Part shown: in pieces, positions 20,220 through 29,009 of the stretch
How the letters are laid out: every line of letters begins with the position of its first letter
How positions within the stretch are numbered: position 1 is the first letter of the stretch
Source: Clostridia bacterium
Lineage (GTDB): Bacteria > Bacillota > Clostridia > Christensenellales > Borkfalkiaceae
Direction: 5' to 3'
DNA: 64,000 bases
Assembly: GCA_900770185.1 (NCBI GenBank)
Contig: CAAGJM010000035.1
Span: 174,517-238,516 of the forward strand
The notes under the pieces: model-generated
The model's input: the letters and a program-made list of their open reading frames with translations, nothing else
What the model was told of the DNA's origin: nothing
The model's database searches: none
Position numbers and translations under genes: made by a program

Positions 20220-23118
20220 CGTCGGTTCGACCACTTTAAAAGCGGTGGTTCTTAGCGGCGATAAAATTTTATATTCCGCTTACGTTCGCCACCTTTCGCG
20301 CGTGGGCGAGAAGTTTAAAGAAATTTCCGCCGAATTAGCGGAAGTTTTAGGCGACGAGATTTTTAAGGCGGCAATATCGGGCTCGGCGGGAATGGGGCTT
20401 TCCGAAAAAGCGAACATCCCCTTTGTGCAAGAAGTTTTCGCCGAACAACTTGCGGTTAAAAAGCTAAACAAAGGAACGGACGCGGTTATAGAACTCGGCG
20501 GCGAAGACGCGAAAATTTTGTTTTTGACGGGCGGGTTCGAGATGCGCATGAACGGTACCTGCGCGGGCGGCACGGGCGCGTTTATCGACCAGATGGCGAC
20601 CCTTTTGAAAGTTGCGCCCGAAGAGTTAAACGCGCTTGCCGAAAAAGCCGAAAAGGTGTACAGAATCGCTTCGCGCTGCGGGGTTTTTGCAAAATCGGAC
20701 GTACAACCGCTAATAAACCAAGGCGCAAAACACGAAGACGTTGCGGCGGGCATATATCAAGCCGTCGTATCGCAAACGGTTGCGGGGCTTGCGCAAGGGC
20801 GCGAAATTAAGGGTAACGTCGTATACTTGGGCGGACCTTTGACTTTTAACTCGTACCTTAGAAAAGCCATGGACGAAACGCTTAAAACGACCGGCGTTTT
20901 GCCCGAAAATTCGCTTTATTACGTTGCGATGGGCGCGGCGTTTTCAGGCGTCGGAAAAGAAACGACGCTTTCGGAATTAACCGCCGCTTTAACGAAAACC
21001 CAAACCGAAATAACTTATAACTCCGTCGCCCCGCTCTTTTTAAGCAACGCGGACTACGACGAGTTTTCTATGCGCCACGAAAAAAACCAAGGCGCGGTTA
21101 AACGTTTAAGCGCGCCCGAAAGCGAAATGTTCCTCGGCGTGGACGCGGGGTCGACTACCGTTAAAATTCTTTTAACGAACAAAAACGGAGATATATTCCG
21201 CCCCTTTTACTCGTCGAACGACGGCAACCCCGTGCCGATAGTCAAAAAATATCTGGAAGATTTTTATAGTGAATACCCAAGCGTTAAAATTCTTGCTTCG
21301 GCGGTTACCGGCTACGGCGAAAACGTTATTAAAAACGCTTTTAATTTAGACCTCGGGTTAGTCGAAACCATGGCGCATTACACCGCCGCGAAAAAATTTA
21401 ACGAAAACGTCGATTTTATTTTGGATATCGGCGGTCAAGACATAAAATGCTTTAAAATACGCAACGGCGCGATTGACGGGCTTTATTTAAACGAAGCGTG
21501 TTCTTCGGGGTGCGGCTCGTTTTTGCAGACGTTTGCGGCGATTTTAGGCTACACCGCGCAAGAGTTTTCGCACCTTGCGCTGTTTGCCGACCACCCCGTT
21601 GACTTAGGCTCGCGCTGCACGGTGTTTATGAACAGTTCCGTAAAACAAGCGCAAAAAGACGGCGCAAGCGTGGAAAACATTGCGGCGGGGCTTTCGATAA
21701 GCGTAGTTAAAAACGCGCTTTATAAGGTTATAAGATGCGCCGACGGGAAAAGCCTCGGCAAAAACATAGTAGTGCAAGGCGGCACGTTTAAAAGCGACGC
21801 CGTTTTAAGAGCCTTCGAGCGGGAGACGGGCGCAAACGTTATCCGCCCCGAAATAGCCGAACTTATGGGAGCGTACGGCTGCGCGCTTTACGCCGCGGGT
21901 AAAGGTATAGAAAAAACCGAAACGATGACGGCGGAAGAACTTAAAAACTTCGTGCATACCGTAAAAACCATAACCTGCAAAGGGTGCACCAACCGATGCA
22001 ATCTTACGATAAACACCTTTTCGGGCGGAAGAAAATTCATTGCGGGCAACCGCTGCCAAAAAGGCGCGGGCGTATCCGAAAAAATTACCGCGCCCGATTT
22101 ATACGCCGATAAACTCGCGCTGTTAAGCGAGTATATGAAAAACGAAATCGACCCGAATAAAAAGACGGTCGGTTTTATGACGGGGCTTAATTTTTACGAA
22201 CTTTTGCCGTTTTGGCACGCGTTTTTCAAGTCGCTTGACTTTAATATTTTAACGTCGCCGACGGGAAGCAGAGATTTGTATCTTCTCGGTCAGCACACTA
22301 TCCCGTCCGACACGGCTTGCTACCCCGCAAAACTTATGCACGGGCATGCGGAATGGCTTTTAAGCCGAAAACCCGACTATATTTTCTACCCCGATATGAG
22401 CTATAACGTGGAAGAAAATATGGGCGTTAATCACTTCAACTGCCCCGTGGTCGCTTACTATCCGCAGGTTTTGAAAATGAACGTTGCGGGGCTTAATAAC
22501 GACAAATTTATATGCGACTTTTTGTCGCTTGCGAACAAAAAGCAGTTCAATAAGAGAATACGCGAAGTTTTAAGCGCGCACGGGCTTAATTTCACCAAAA
22601 AACAAATATCCGCCGCAACTAAAAACGCTTATGCGGAATACGATAGTTACCTAAATAAAATTCGCGAAAACGCCGATAAGTATATTGCCGAAGCGATTAA
22701 AGAAAACAAGCCGATAATCGTGCTTGCGGGAAGACCCTATCACGTTGACCCCGAGATAAACCACGGCATCGACTCGCTTATTTCGGAAGCGGGCGCGACG
22801 GTTATTTCGGAAGACGGTTTGCGCGGCAAAATCGCGCCGTTTAGCGTAAACGTAAGAAACCAGTGGACGTATCACGCAAGGCTTTACGCGAGCGCGAAGT
22901 TCGTTAAAGAGTGCGAGTATAAAAACGTCGCGCTCGTTCAACTCGTATCTTTCGGGTGCGGCGTCGACGCGATAACGACGGACGAAGTAAGACAAATAGT
23001 CGAGAGCGGCGACAAAATTTACACGCAGATAAAAATAGACGAGATATCGAATATGGGCGCGGTGAACATAAGGCTGAGGAGTTTGTTCGCGGTGCTTGAC
23101 GCTAAGAATAAAAAGTAG
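20200..23118 (+). CDS. Fused double acyl-CoA dehydratase activase (BadF/BcrA/HgdC ATPase) with DUF2229 domain
   Basis: A 972-residue fusion. Residues 1-260 and about 308-575 are two ASKHA-type ATPase domains, each with DVGSTT/DAGSTT phosphate loops and ELGGEDAK or DIGGQDIK. Each keeps the two cluster Cys: C121 in GTCAGGTG and C160 in SRCGVF; C434 in EACSSGCGS and C473 in SRCTVF. In both domains the two Cys are 39 residues apart, as in the known activator HgdC. The remainder (about 600-970) is a DUF2229/COG3580-like domain with its own Cys motif (CKGCTNRCN). The ATG at 20200 follows ACGGAG. Electron-transfer role from family; substrate unknown. Confidence 0.87.
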   Translation: MKTLGLDVGSTTLKAVVLSGDKILYSAYVRHLSRVGEKFKEISAELAEVLGDEIFKAAISGSAGMGLSEKANIPFVQEVFAEQLAVKKLNKGTDAVIELGGEDAKILFLTGGFEMRMNGTCAGGTGAFIDQMATLLKVAPEELNALAEKAEKVYRIASRCGVFAKSDVQPLINQGAKHEDVAAGIYQAVVSQTVAGLAQGREIKGNVVYLGGPLTFNSYLRKAMDETLKTTGVLPENSLYYVAMGAAFSGVGKETTLSELTAALTKTQTEITYNSVAPLFLSNADYDEFSMRHEKNQGAVKRLSAPESEMFLGVDAGSTTVKILLTNKNGDIFRPFYSSNDGNPVPIVKKYLEDFYSEYPSVKILASAVTGYGENVIKNAFNLDLGLVETMAHYTAAKKFNENVDFILDIGGQDIKCFKIRNGAIDGLYLNEACSSGCGSFLQTFAAILGYTAQEFSHLALFADHPVDLGSRCTVFMNSSVKQAQKDGASVENIAAGLSISVVKNALYKVIRCADGKSLGKNIVVQGGTFKSDAVLRAFERETGANVIRPEIAELMGAYGCALYAAGKGIEKTETMTAEELKNFVHTVKTITCKGCTNRCNLTINTFSGGRKFIAGNRCQKGAGVSEKITAPDLYADKLALLSEYMKNEIDPNKKTVGFMTGLNFYELLPFWHAFFKSLDFNILTSPTGSRDLYLLGQHTIPSDTACYPAKLMHGHAEWLLSRKPDYIFYPDMSYNVEENMGVNHFNCPVVAYYPQVLKMNVAGLNNDKFICDFLSLANKKQFNKRIREVLSAHGLNFTKKQISAATKNAYAEYDSYLNKIRENADKYIAEAIKENKPIIVLAGRPYHVDPEINHGIDSLISEAGATVISEDGLRGKIAPFSVNVRNQWTYHARLYASAKFVKECEYKNVALVQLVSFGCGVDAITTDEVRQIVESGDKIYTQIKIDEISNMGAVNIRLRSLFAVLDAKNKK

Positions 23119-23179
23119 GCTTTAAGCGCGCGCAAGATATTCGGCGCACGGCTTTACTTAAAGGGAGAGATTTAATTTT

Positions 23180-23980
23180 ATGTTTAACGGAGAAAACACC
23201 GCTTTATCGGTTATTATGCTCATAATTTTTCCGATAACGGCGTATCTGATTGCGGGCGTGAACCCCGCGATAGTTTTATCGAAACTTATCTACAAACAAG
23301 ATATCCGCTTGCTCGGCAGCAAAAACCCGGGGTTTACAAACTTTAAAAGGGTTTTCGGCGGAAAATACGCCTGGTTCGTCTTCTTTTTGGATTTGTTTAA
23401 ATCGGCGGCGGTTTGCGCCGCGGCGGCGATAACTTATCACCTTTTGTTCGACGAAAGCAAAGACTTCAAGTGGTTCCATTTCGGGGGGGCGTACACGGGG
23501 TTTTTCGCCATGATAGGTCACGCATACCCCGTCTGGTACAAATTCAAGGGCGGCAAGGCGTTTTTGGTTGCGGCAAGCGCGATTTGGTTCGTTGACTGGC
23601 GCGTCGCGCTAATCGCCACGGTTATAATGATAACCCTTTTGTTTACGACGAAGTACATGTCGCTTTCGGTGCTTATAGCGGGCTTTTCCTGCCCGATTGC
23701 CTTGGCGATTTTCGGCGTTAAAACCCCTTTGACTCTCGTTTTTTGCATACTGTCCGTTCTTTTGATGACCTATCGCCACAAAGCAAACATAGTAAGGCTT
23801 TTTAAAGGGACGGAATCGAAATTCTCGCCGTTTTCAAAAAACAAACCCAAAAAAGCGGCGGCAAGTTGCACGAACGAAACGCCTGAGCCGAGCGGCGAAA
23901 ACGACGGCGAAAACGACTTTGACAAAGCGACTAAACCGTGCGCCGAAAGCGACAACGACACTACAAAAAACTGCTTATAA
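23180..23980 (+). CDS. plsY: Acyl-phosphate:glycerol-3-phosphate acyltransferase, with long polar tail
   Basis: A membrane enzyme that acylates glycerol-3-phosphate with acyl-phosphate made by PlsX or FakAB. About six hydrophobic segments are visible. Motif 1 is LLGSKNPGFTNFKRVFGGK and motif 2 is GHAYPVWYKFKGGKAF, both diagnostic of PlsY. The 266-residue protein is longer than the usual 190-220 because of an acidic, Lys/Glu/Asp/Asn-rich tail of about 50 residues after the last membrane segment; its role is unknown. AAGGGAGAG precedes the ATG. It follows the activase gene by 60 bp and is closed by a terminator, so it probably belongs to the upstream transcript. Confidence 0.92.
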   Translation: MFNGENTALSVIMLIIFPITAYLIAGVNPAIVLSKLIYKQDIRLLGSKNPGFTNFKRVFGGKYAWFVFFLDLFKSAAVCAAAAITYHLLFDESKDFKWFHFGGAYTGFFAMIGHAYPVWYKFKGGKAFLVAASAIWFVDWRVALIATVIMITLLFTTKYMSLSVLIAGFSCPIALAIFGVKTPLTLVFCILSVLLMTYRHKANIVRLFKGTESKFSPFSKNKPKKAAASCTNETPEPSGENDGENDFDKATKPCAESDNDTTKNCL

Positions 23981-23988
23981 TTACTATT

Positions 23989-24015
23989 AAACCCTCGAAA
24001 CGCTTCGGGGGTTTT
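23989..24015 (+). terminator. Terminator after plsY
   Basis: An 11-bp stem with one G-T pair, AAACCCTCGAA against TTCGGGGGTTT, followed by T-rich DNA. It divides the plsY transcript from the acpP operon. Confidence 0.8.
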
Positions 24016-24044
24016 CGTTTTAATTAAGACAAAACGGCACGATT

Positions 24045-24061
24045 TGTACTAATTTGTTACA
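24045..24061. promoter_or_regulatory. Imperfect dyad upstream of acpP, candidate operator
   Basis: TGTACTAATTTGTTACA has the same left half and spacing as the perfect dyad at 18836-18852 and a nearly matching right half. It lies about 30 bp before the acpP -35 box. It is a candidate shared site for the local TetR-type regulator. Confidence 0.45.
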
Positions 24062-24077
24062 CCCGCAGAATATTGAC

Positions 24078-24092
24078 CAACTAAGTTAGTTG
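24078..24092. promoter_or_regulatory. 15-bp palindrome overlapping the acpP -35 box
   Basis: CAACTAAGTTAGTTG is a perfect palindrome (6-bp arms, 3-bp centre) ending inside the -35 box. A protein bound here would block RNA polymerase. Confidence 0.5.
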
Positions 24093-24117
24093 CAAGTTTT
24101 TCACAATTCGATATAAT
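24090..24117 (+). promoter_or_regulatory. Promoter of the acpP-plsX operon
   Basis: TTGCAA, 16 bp, TATAAT, giving a leader of about 100 bases with an AT-rich TATA run before acpP. Confidence 0.75.
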
Positions 24118-24226
24118 TGAACTGTGCGGCGTTATATATATTATATATATAAATATAACCTTGCGCCTGTCCGCCGCCTTAAAGGCTTAGCGGAATATTA
24201 AAAATAAAAAATTGAGAGGTATTATT

Positions 24227-24469
24227 ATGAACGAACTCGAAGTAAAAGCAAAAATCAAAGAAATGTTATGCGACCGTTTGGGCATCGAACCCGAAGCCCT
24301 TGAATACGACACCGCCCTTTTCAACGAAGGCATAGGTCTTGACAGCATCGACTCGCTCGAAATTATTTCGGCAATCGACGAAGAATACGGCGTTTCTATG
24401 ACGGGCGTAGGCAAAGAACACTTCAAAAACATCGACGCGCTTGCGGAGTACGTTATCGCGAACGCTTAA
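24227..24469 (+). CDS. acpP: Acyl carrier protein
   Basis: Carries acyl chains as thioesters on phosphopantetheine during fatty-acid synthesis. The 80-residue acidic protein starts at the ATG at 24227 (MNELEVKAKIKE), after GAGAGGT. The attachment Ser lies in GIGLDSIDSLEII, the DSxxSLE variant of the usual DSL(D/E). It is the first gene of the operon that ends with plsX. An ACP serving the fused ketosynthase is the natural reading. A second, specialised ACP elsewhere in the genome cannot be excluded. Confidence 0.93.
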   Translation: MNELEVKAKIKEMLCDRLGIEPEALEYDTALFNEGIGLDSIDSLEIISAIDEEYGVSMTGVGKEHFKNIDALAEYVIANA

Positions 24470-24484
24470 TAAGTCGGTTTGGTT

Positions 24485-26857
24485 ATGAAAAACGATAACG
24501 TAACTTGCGTTATTACCGGCATCGGCGTTATCAGCGCGATAGGTAAAAACGTTGAAGAAAACTGGTCGAACATTCTCGCTTCGAAAAGCGGAATCGACCA
24601 CACCAAAACGATAGACACGGCTAACTGCTACGCCGATTTCAGTGCGGAAGTTAAAGATTTTGCCGTGCCCGAAAATATCGACCGCGCCACCGCTCTTTGC
24701 TTAAAAGCGACTCAAGAAGCGGTCGGCGACGCAAACCTCGGCGACTTTAACGGCGATAAGCGCGTAAGCGTTATTATGGGAAGTTGCGTAGGCGGCGGCA
24801 GAAGCATAGAAGATTATTATAGAAAAGGTAAAGACGAAAACTGTATTTTAAAAATGCCTATTTCCGCCATCGCTAACCACGTTGCAAAAGCGTATAACGC
24901 GGGCGGCGTCGTTACGAACGTTGCAAACGCCTGCGCGGCGGGTACGATAAGCATCGCTTACGCAGCCGACCTTATACGCGCAAAAAAAGCGGACGTGGTT
25001 ATAGCGGGGGGCGCGGACGCCTTCTCGTCGGTACCCTACTCCGGCTTTTTATCTTTGCACGCGCTTGACGAAAACGGCTGCTCGCCCTTCAACCACTCGC
25101 ACGGCATAACGCTCGGCGAAGGCGCGGGCGCGGTGATAGTCGAATCGCTCGAACACGCAAAAGCTCGCGGCGCGAAAATTTACTGCGAAGTTTTGGGTTC
25201 GGGGATAAGCAGCGACGCTCACCATATAACCGCACCCCGCCCCGACGGTGAAGGTCAGATGAAAGCGATACGCTCGGCGATAAGCTCTTCGGGGATTAGC
25301 GAAGCCGACGTCGATTACGTAAACGCACACGGCACCGGCACCGCTAAGAACGACGAAGCGGAATTTTTGTCTTTACACACCATTTTCGACGGTAAAAACG
25401 ACAATTTATCGGTTAGTTCCACAAAAGCATACACCGGGCATTGCTTAGGCGCGGCGGGCGCGATAGAAGCGGTTTACGCCATTAAAGCGTTGAAAGAAAA
25501 CGTCGTTCCGCCCACCCTCGGATATAGTGAAGAAGATTTAGCCGTTTTGAAAGAAAAGGCGGGAACCATGGACTTTACGCCCAACAAACCCGTTAAAAAG
25601 CAGTTAAACGCCGTTATGAACAACTCGTTTGCGTTCGGCGGCAATAACGCAAGCATAATTTTCGGCAAAAATAAACAAGCCCCAGAAAAAGCCGCGGAAC
25701 GCCGCGACATCGTTATAACCGGCATAGGCGTCGTTTCGCCTATCGCGAACGGCAAAACGGGTTACGTCGAGAAATGCCTCGAAGGATTTGTTCCGACGGA
25801 AGCCGAACAATCTTCTAACGTAACGACTACCGACTACGACAAGCAAGGTCTTAAAATGGCGTTTTACAGAAAACTTGACCATTTAAGCCAGCTTCAGGCG
25901 GTTTCTGGCATGGACGCGCTTAACGACGGCGCATACAAGGTAAGCGACGAAAACGCATTTAACATAGGTATGATTATCGGCACTTCGGAAGGCGCGCTCG
26001 GTCCGAGCCTTGACTTCCAGAGTATTATCGCCGAAAAAGGAAACGCAGGCGGCAGCGCGTTCAAGTTCCCCAATACCGTTTATAATGCGGCGGGCGGATA
26101 TTTATCTATCTGCTCCGGCATAAAAGGTTATAACGTGACCGTAACGAACGGCGCGCAATCGGGGCTTCAATCTGCGGCTTATGCGATGCAGGTTATAAGA
26201 AACGGCGTCGAAGACGCGATGATTGCTACCGGCACCGACGAAAACAGCGGAATTATTTCCGAAATTTATCATATTTTAGGCGTTGCCGCGGGCGAAAGGG
26301 TAAACCCCTACGACGGCAAAGATAAATTTTCTCTTTCGTGCGGAAGCATATCTAACCTTATGGAAACGAAAGAATCGGCAATTAAGCGCGGCGCGACCGT
26401 TTACGCGAAAGTTACGGGCTACGGCATGGCGCACGCAAGCGTTGACTTCGGCACCGTCGACGGCTCTATCGCAGGTTTAAAAGACGCTATAAGCGAGGCT
26501 CTTAGCGACGCAAACGTATCCGCAAGCGACGTAAGCGCGGTTATAGGTTTTGCAAACGGCTTAAAAGTTATTGACGATATAGAAACAAACGGGCTTAAAA
26601 AGTTCTTCGATTTAGAAAAAACGCCCGTTATAACCGTTAAAAAGCGCATGGGCGAAGCCCGCGCGGCTTCTGCGGCGCTTGCTCTATCCCACGCCGCCCT
26701 TATGCTTCACGGCGATATCGCCGCTGAAAAGGACGCTTACGTTTTCGTGAACGGCAAGCCCGAACAAACGGAAGTTAAAAGCGCAAATCTTAATAAAATA
26801 CTCGTCGTATCGTATGCGGTCGGCGGGTCATACACGGCAATCGTCGTAGAAAAATAG
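24485..26857 (+). CDS. Fused ketosynthase: active KAS domain plus Gln-type (chain-length-factor/KSQ-like) domain
   Basis: A 790-residue protein made of two ketosynthase (thiolase-fold) domains in one chain. Domain 1 (about 1-400) has the full Cys-His-His set of FabF: C150 in NACAAG, H282 in VNAHGTGT and H319 in YTGHCLGAAG. Domain 2 (about 406-790) starts ITGIGVVSPI, but the Cys position is Gln (Q558 in TNGAQSG) and the two His motifs are lost (FANGLKV, KKRMGEA). That pattern is known from chain-length factors of type II polyketide synthases and from KSQ loading domains that decarboxylate malonyl groups. The ATG at 24485 is 15 bp after acpP. It occupies the fabF position in a fatty-acid operon without FabH. 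Confidence 0.9.
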   Translation: MKNDNVTCVITGIGVISAIGKNVEENWSNILASKSGIDHTKTIDTANCYADFSAEVKDFAVPENIDRATALCLKATQEAVGDANLGDFNGDKRVSVIMGSCVGGGRSIEDYYRKGKDENCILKMPISAIANHVAKAYNAGGVVTNVANACAAGTISIAYAADLIRAKKADVVIAGGADAFSSVPYSGFLSLHALDENGCSPFNHSHGITLGEGAGAVIVESLEHAKARGAKIYCEVLGSGISSDAHHITAPRPDGEGQMKAIRSAISSSGISEADVDYVNAHGTGTAKNDEAEFLSLHTIFDGKNDNLSVSSTKAYTGHCLGAAGAIEAVYAIKALKENVVPPTLGYSEEDLAVLKEKAGTMDFTPNKPVKKQLNAVMNNSFAFGGNNASIIFGKNKQAPEKAAERRDIVITGIGVVSPIANGKTGYVEKCLEGFVPTEAEQSSNVTTTDYDKQGLKMAFYRKLDHLSQLQAVSGMDALNDGAYKVSDENAFNIGMIIGTSEGALGPSLDFQSIIAEKGNAGGSAFKFPNTVYNAAGGYLSICSGIKGYNVTVTNGAQSGLQSAAYAMQVIRNGVEDAMIATGTDENSGIISEIYHILGVAAGERVNPYDGKDKFSLSCGSISNLMETKESAIKRGATVYAKVTGYGMAHASVDFGTVDGSIAGLKDAISEALSDANVSASDVSAVIGFANGLKVIDDIETNGLKKFFDLEKTPVITVKKRMGEARAASAALALSHAALMLHGDIAAEKDAYVFVNGKPEQTEVKSANLNKILVVSYAVGGSYTAIVVEK

Positions 26858-26866
26858 GAGATTTAA

Positions 26867-27598
26867 ATGAAAGTTGCCATAGTTACGGGTTCATCGCGCG
26901 GGATAGGCAAAGCCTGCGCGTTAAGGCTCGCAAAAGACGGCTTCACCGTCGTAATAAATTATTCGCACAGCGAAAGCGAAGCGAAAAACGTCCTTAATGA
27001 AATAGAATCGTTCGACGGAAGCGGCATGATTTACCGCGCCGACGTATCTAAGCTTGACGAAGTTAAGGCTATGATGCGCGACGTTTCAAAAACTTACGGA
27101 CAAATAGACGTGCTTGTAAACAACGCGGGCATCGTTCGCGACGAATATCTTTTAATGCTTAACCCCGAAACGCTCGATAAGTGCTTCGATTTAAACGTTA
27201 AGGGTTACTTTTACTGCGCTCAGCAGGCGGTGCTTAAAATGTTCCGTAAAAAAAGCGGCGTTGTTATAAACATGTCGTCGGTAAGCGGAATTTTAGCGTT
27301 AGCGGGTCAAAGCGTATATAGCGCGACGAAAGGCGCGGTCAACTCTTTGACGCAGACGATGGCAAAAGAACTTGCCCCCTACGGTATCCGCGTGAACGCC
27401 GTTGCGCCCGGGTTTATAGAAACGGAAATGTTAAACGCGTTAAGCGACGAAAAAAAGCAGGAATATTTAAACGCTATCCCCATGCACAGGCTCGGTACGG
27501 TTGAAGACGTAGCAAACGTCGTTTCAATGCTCGCGTCCGACGCGGCAAGCTACATTACGGGACAGATTATAACCGTTGACGGGGGCATTTCGCTATGA
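26867..27598 (+). CDS. fabG: 3-oxoacyl-[acyl-carrier-protein] reductase
   Basis: NADPH-dependent reduction of the 3-keto group made by the ketosynthase. A 243-residue short-chain dehydrogenase with GSSRGIGKA (nucleotide loop), NNAGI, the catalytic Ser in NMSSVSG and YSATK (Tyr and Lys), and the C-terminal end SYITGQIITVDGG. It follows the ketosynthase by 9 bp with AGGAG before the ATG, and its stop overlaps the fabZ start (ATGATG). Everything fits FabG. Confidence 0.95.
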   Translation: MKVAIVTGSSRGIGKACALRLAKDGFTVVINYSHSESEAKNVLNEIESFDGSGMIYRADVSKLDEVKAMMRDVSKTYGQIDVLVNNAGIVRDEYLLMLNPETLDKCFDLNVKGYFYCAQQAVLKMFRKKSGVVINMSSVSGILALAGQSVYSATKGAVNSLTQTMAKELAPYGIRVNAVAPGFIETEMLNALSDEKKQEYLNAIPMHRLGTVEDVANVVSMLASDAASYITGQIITVDGGISL

Positions 27599-28038
27599 TG
27601 AACATTTACGGCGTAAACAAATATATTAAACAGCGCCCGCCCTTTCAGATGATTGAAAAGGTGTTGGAAATCGTTCCGCAAGAATCTGCGGTGGGCGTTA
27701 AAACGGTTGCGATAAACGAACCGTGGTTTCAGGGGCACTTTCCCGATTCGCCTATTCTTCCGGGCGTACTGATAATCGAAAGTTGCGCGCAGCTTTGCTC
27801 TATCGTAACGGAAACGTATAGCGCGTCGGACGACAAACTTTACGTTTTGCTGAAAGTCGATAACTTCAAGTTCTTAAAACCGATTATCCCGGGCGACGTT
27901 ATGACCGTCTCGGTCAAGAAAAAAAGCGGCGCGGGTCCCCTTTTTACGTACGAGGCGGTGGTTACGGTAGACGGCGAAATAAGGAGTAAAGGCTCGCTTT
28001 CGTTCACCGCCATCCCCGACGTTAAAAACGAACTTTAA
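27595..28038 (+). CDS. fabZ: 3-hydroxyacyl-[acyl-carrier-protein] dehydratase
   Basis: Removes water from 3-hydroxyacyl-ACP to give trans-2-enoyl-ACP. The 147-residue hot-dog protein contains GHFPDSPILPGVLIIESCAQ, with the catalytic His in HFP and Glu in ESCAQ. The next strand, LKVDNFKFLKPIIPGD, is also typical. Two ATG codons are possible, at 27595 and 27598, both overlapping the fabG stop. No isomerase (FabA/FabN) feature can be told by eye. The expected next enzyme, an enoyl reductase, is not found in this operon. Confidence 0.92.
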   Translation: MMNIYGVNKYIKQRPPFQMIEKVLEIVPQESAVGVKTVAINEPWFQGHFPDSPILPGVLIIESCAQLCSIVTETYSASDDKLYVLLKVDNFKFLKPIIPGDVMTVSVKKKSGAGPLFTYEAVVTVDGEIRSKGSLSFTAIPDVKNEL

Positions 28039-28076
28039 GCTTGGCGGCAAAAATTAAAGATAACTAAAAGGATTTT

Positions 28077-29003
28077 ATGGCTAAAATTGCATTTTTGTTT
28101 GCGGGTCAGGGCGCGCAAACTGTCGGAATGGGTAAAGATTTATACGAAACTTTTCCCGCAGCCAAAAGCGTTTTTGACGCGGGCGAGAAAATTTTGAACG
28201 GCGTTACGGATATTTGTTTCAACGCCGAAAAAGAAGTTTTAAACCAAACCGAAAACACTCAGCCCTGCTTATTTTTAACCGATTTGGCGATTGCGGATAC
28301 TTTGCTTGCCGCAGGGGTTGTTCCCGACGCGGTCGCGGGCTTCTCGCTCGGCGAAATACCCGCGCTTTCGTTTGCGGGCGTTATGAGCTTTGAAGACGCG
28401 TTTAAATTCGTGGTCGTGCGAGGCAAAGCTATGGCGGAAGCTTCAAAAAAGCACCCCGGCGCAATGGTCGCCGCGCTGAAACTCGACGCTAAAACCGTAG
28501 AACAGACCGCCGCCGAATTCAGCGAAATGTGGCCTGTCAACTATAACTGTCCGGGGCAAATCGTTTGCGCAGGGAAGTCCGAACAGGCGGACGAGTTTGC
28601 GGAAGCGATTAAACTTGCGGGCGGCAGAGCCGTAAAACTGCCCGTCAGCGGCGCATTCCACACCCCTTATATGGAAAGCGTTAAGCCCGTTTTAGAAAAA
28701 ACGCTTAACTATCTTAGCGTAAACGCGCCGAAAACGACTGTATACGCAAACCGCACCGCTTTACCCTACCCAAACGTTAAAAGCGAAATTATATCTACCC
28801 TTTCATCGCAGGTATGCAATCCCGTCAAGTGGGAACAAACGATTAAAAACCTGCAAAATAGCGGCATTGACACTTTTATAGAAGTGGGTGCGGGGCAGAC
28901 GCTTACAAGCCTTGTTAAGCGCACGCTTACGGACGTGAATGTGTTTACGGTAAACGACGCTGCGGGCGTAAACGCGGTTTTACAGGAACTTAAAGGAGAA
29001 TAA
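28077..29003 (+). CDS. fabD: Malonyl-CoA:ACP transacylase
   Basis: Moves malonyl from CoA to ACP. A 308-residue acyltransferase with FLFAGQGAQTVGMG at the N-terminus, GFSLGEIPAL with the nucleophilic Ser, and PVSGAFHTPYM with the catalytic His. The family-typical Arg lies in the FVVVRGKAM segment. AAAAGGATTTT precedes the ATG. It is placed between fabZ and accD. Confidence 0.95.
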   Translation: MAKIAFLFAGQGAQTVGMGKDLYETFPAAKSVFDAGEKILNGVTDICFNAEKEVLNQTENTQPCLFLTDLAIADTLLAAGVVPDAVAGFSLGEIPALSFAGVMSFEDAFKFVVVRGKAMAEASKKHPGAMVAALKLDAKTVEQTAAEFSEMWPVNYNCPGQIVCAGKSEQADEFAEAIKLAGGRAVKLPVSGAFHTPYMESVKPVLEKTLNYLSVNAPKTTVYANRTALPYPNVKSEIISTLSSQVCNPVKWEQTIKNLQNSGIDTFIEVGAGQTLTSLVKRTLTDVNVFTVNDAAGVNAVLQELKGE

Positions 29004-29009
29004 TTCGTT

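Noticed and set aside
24485..26857. Type II polyketide gene cluster
   Set aside because: The neighbours are fabG, fabZ, fabD, accD, accA and plsX, all primary lipid genes; no cyclase, aromatase or tailoring enzyme is present.
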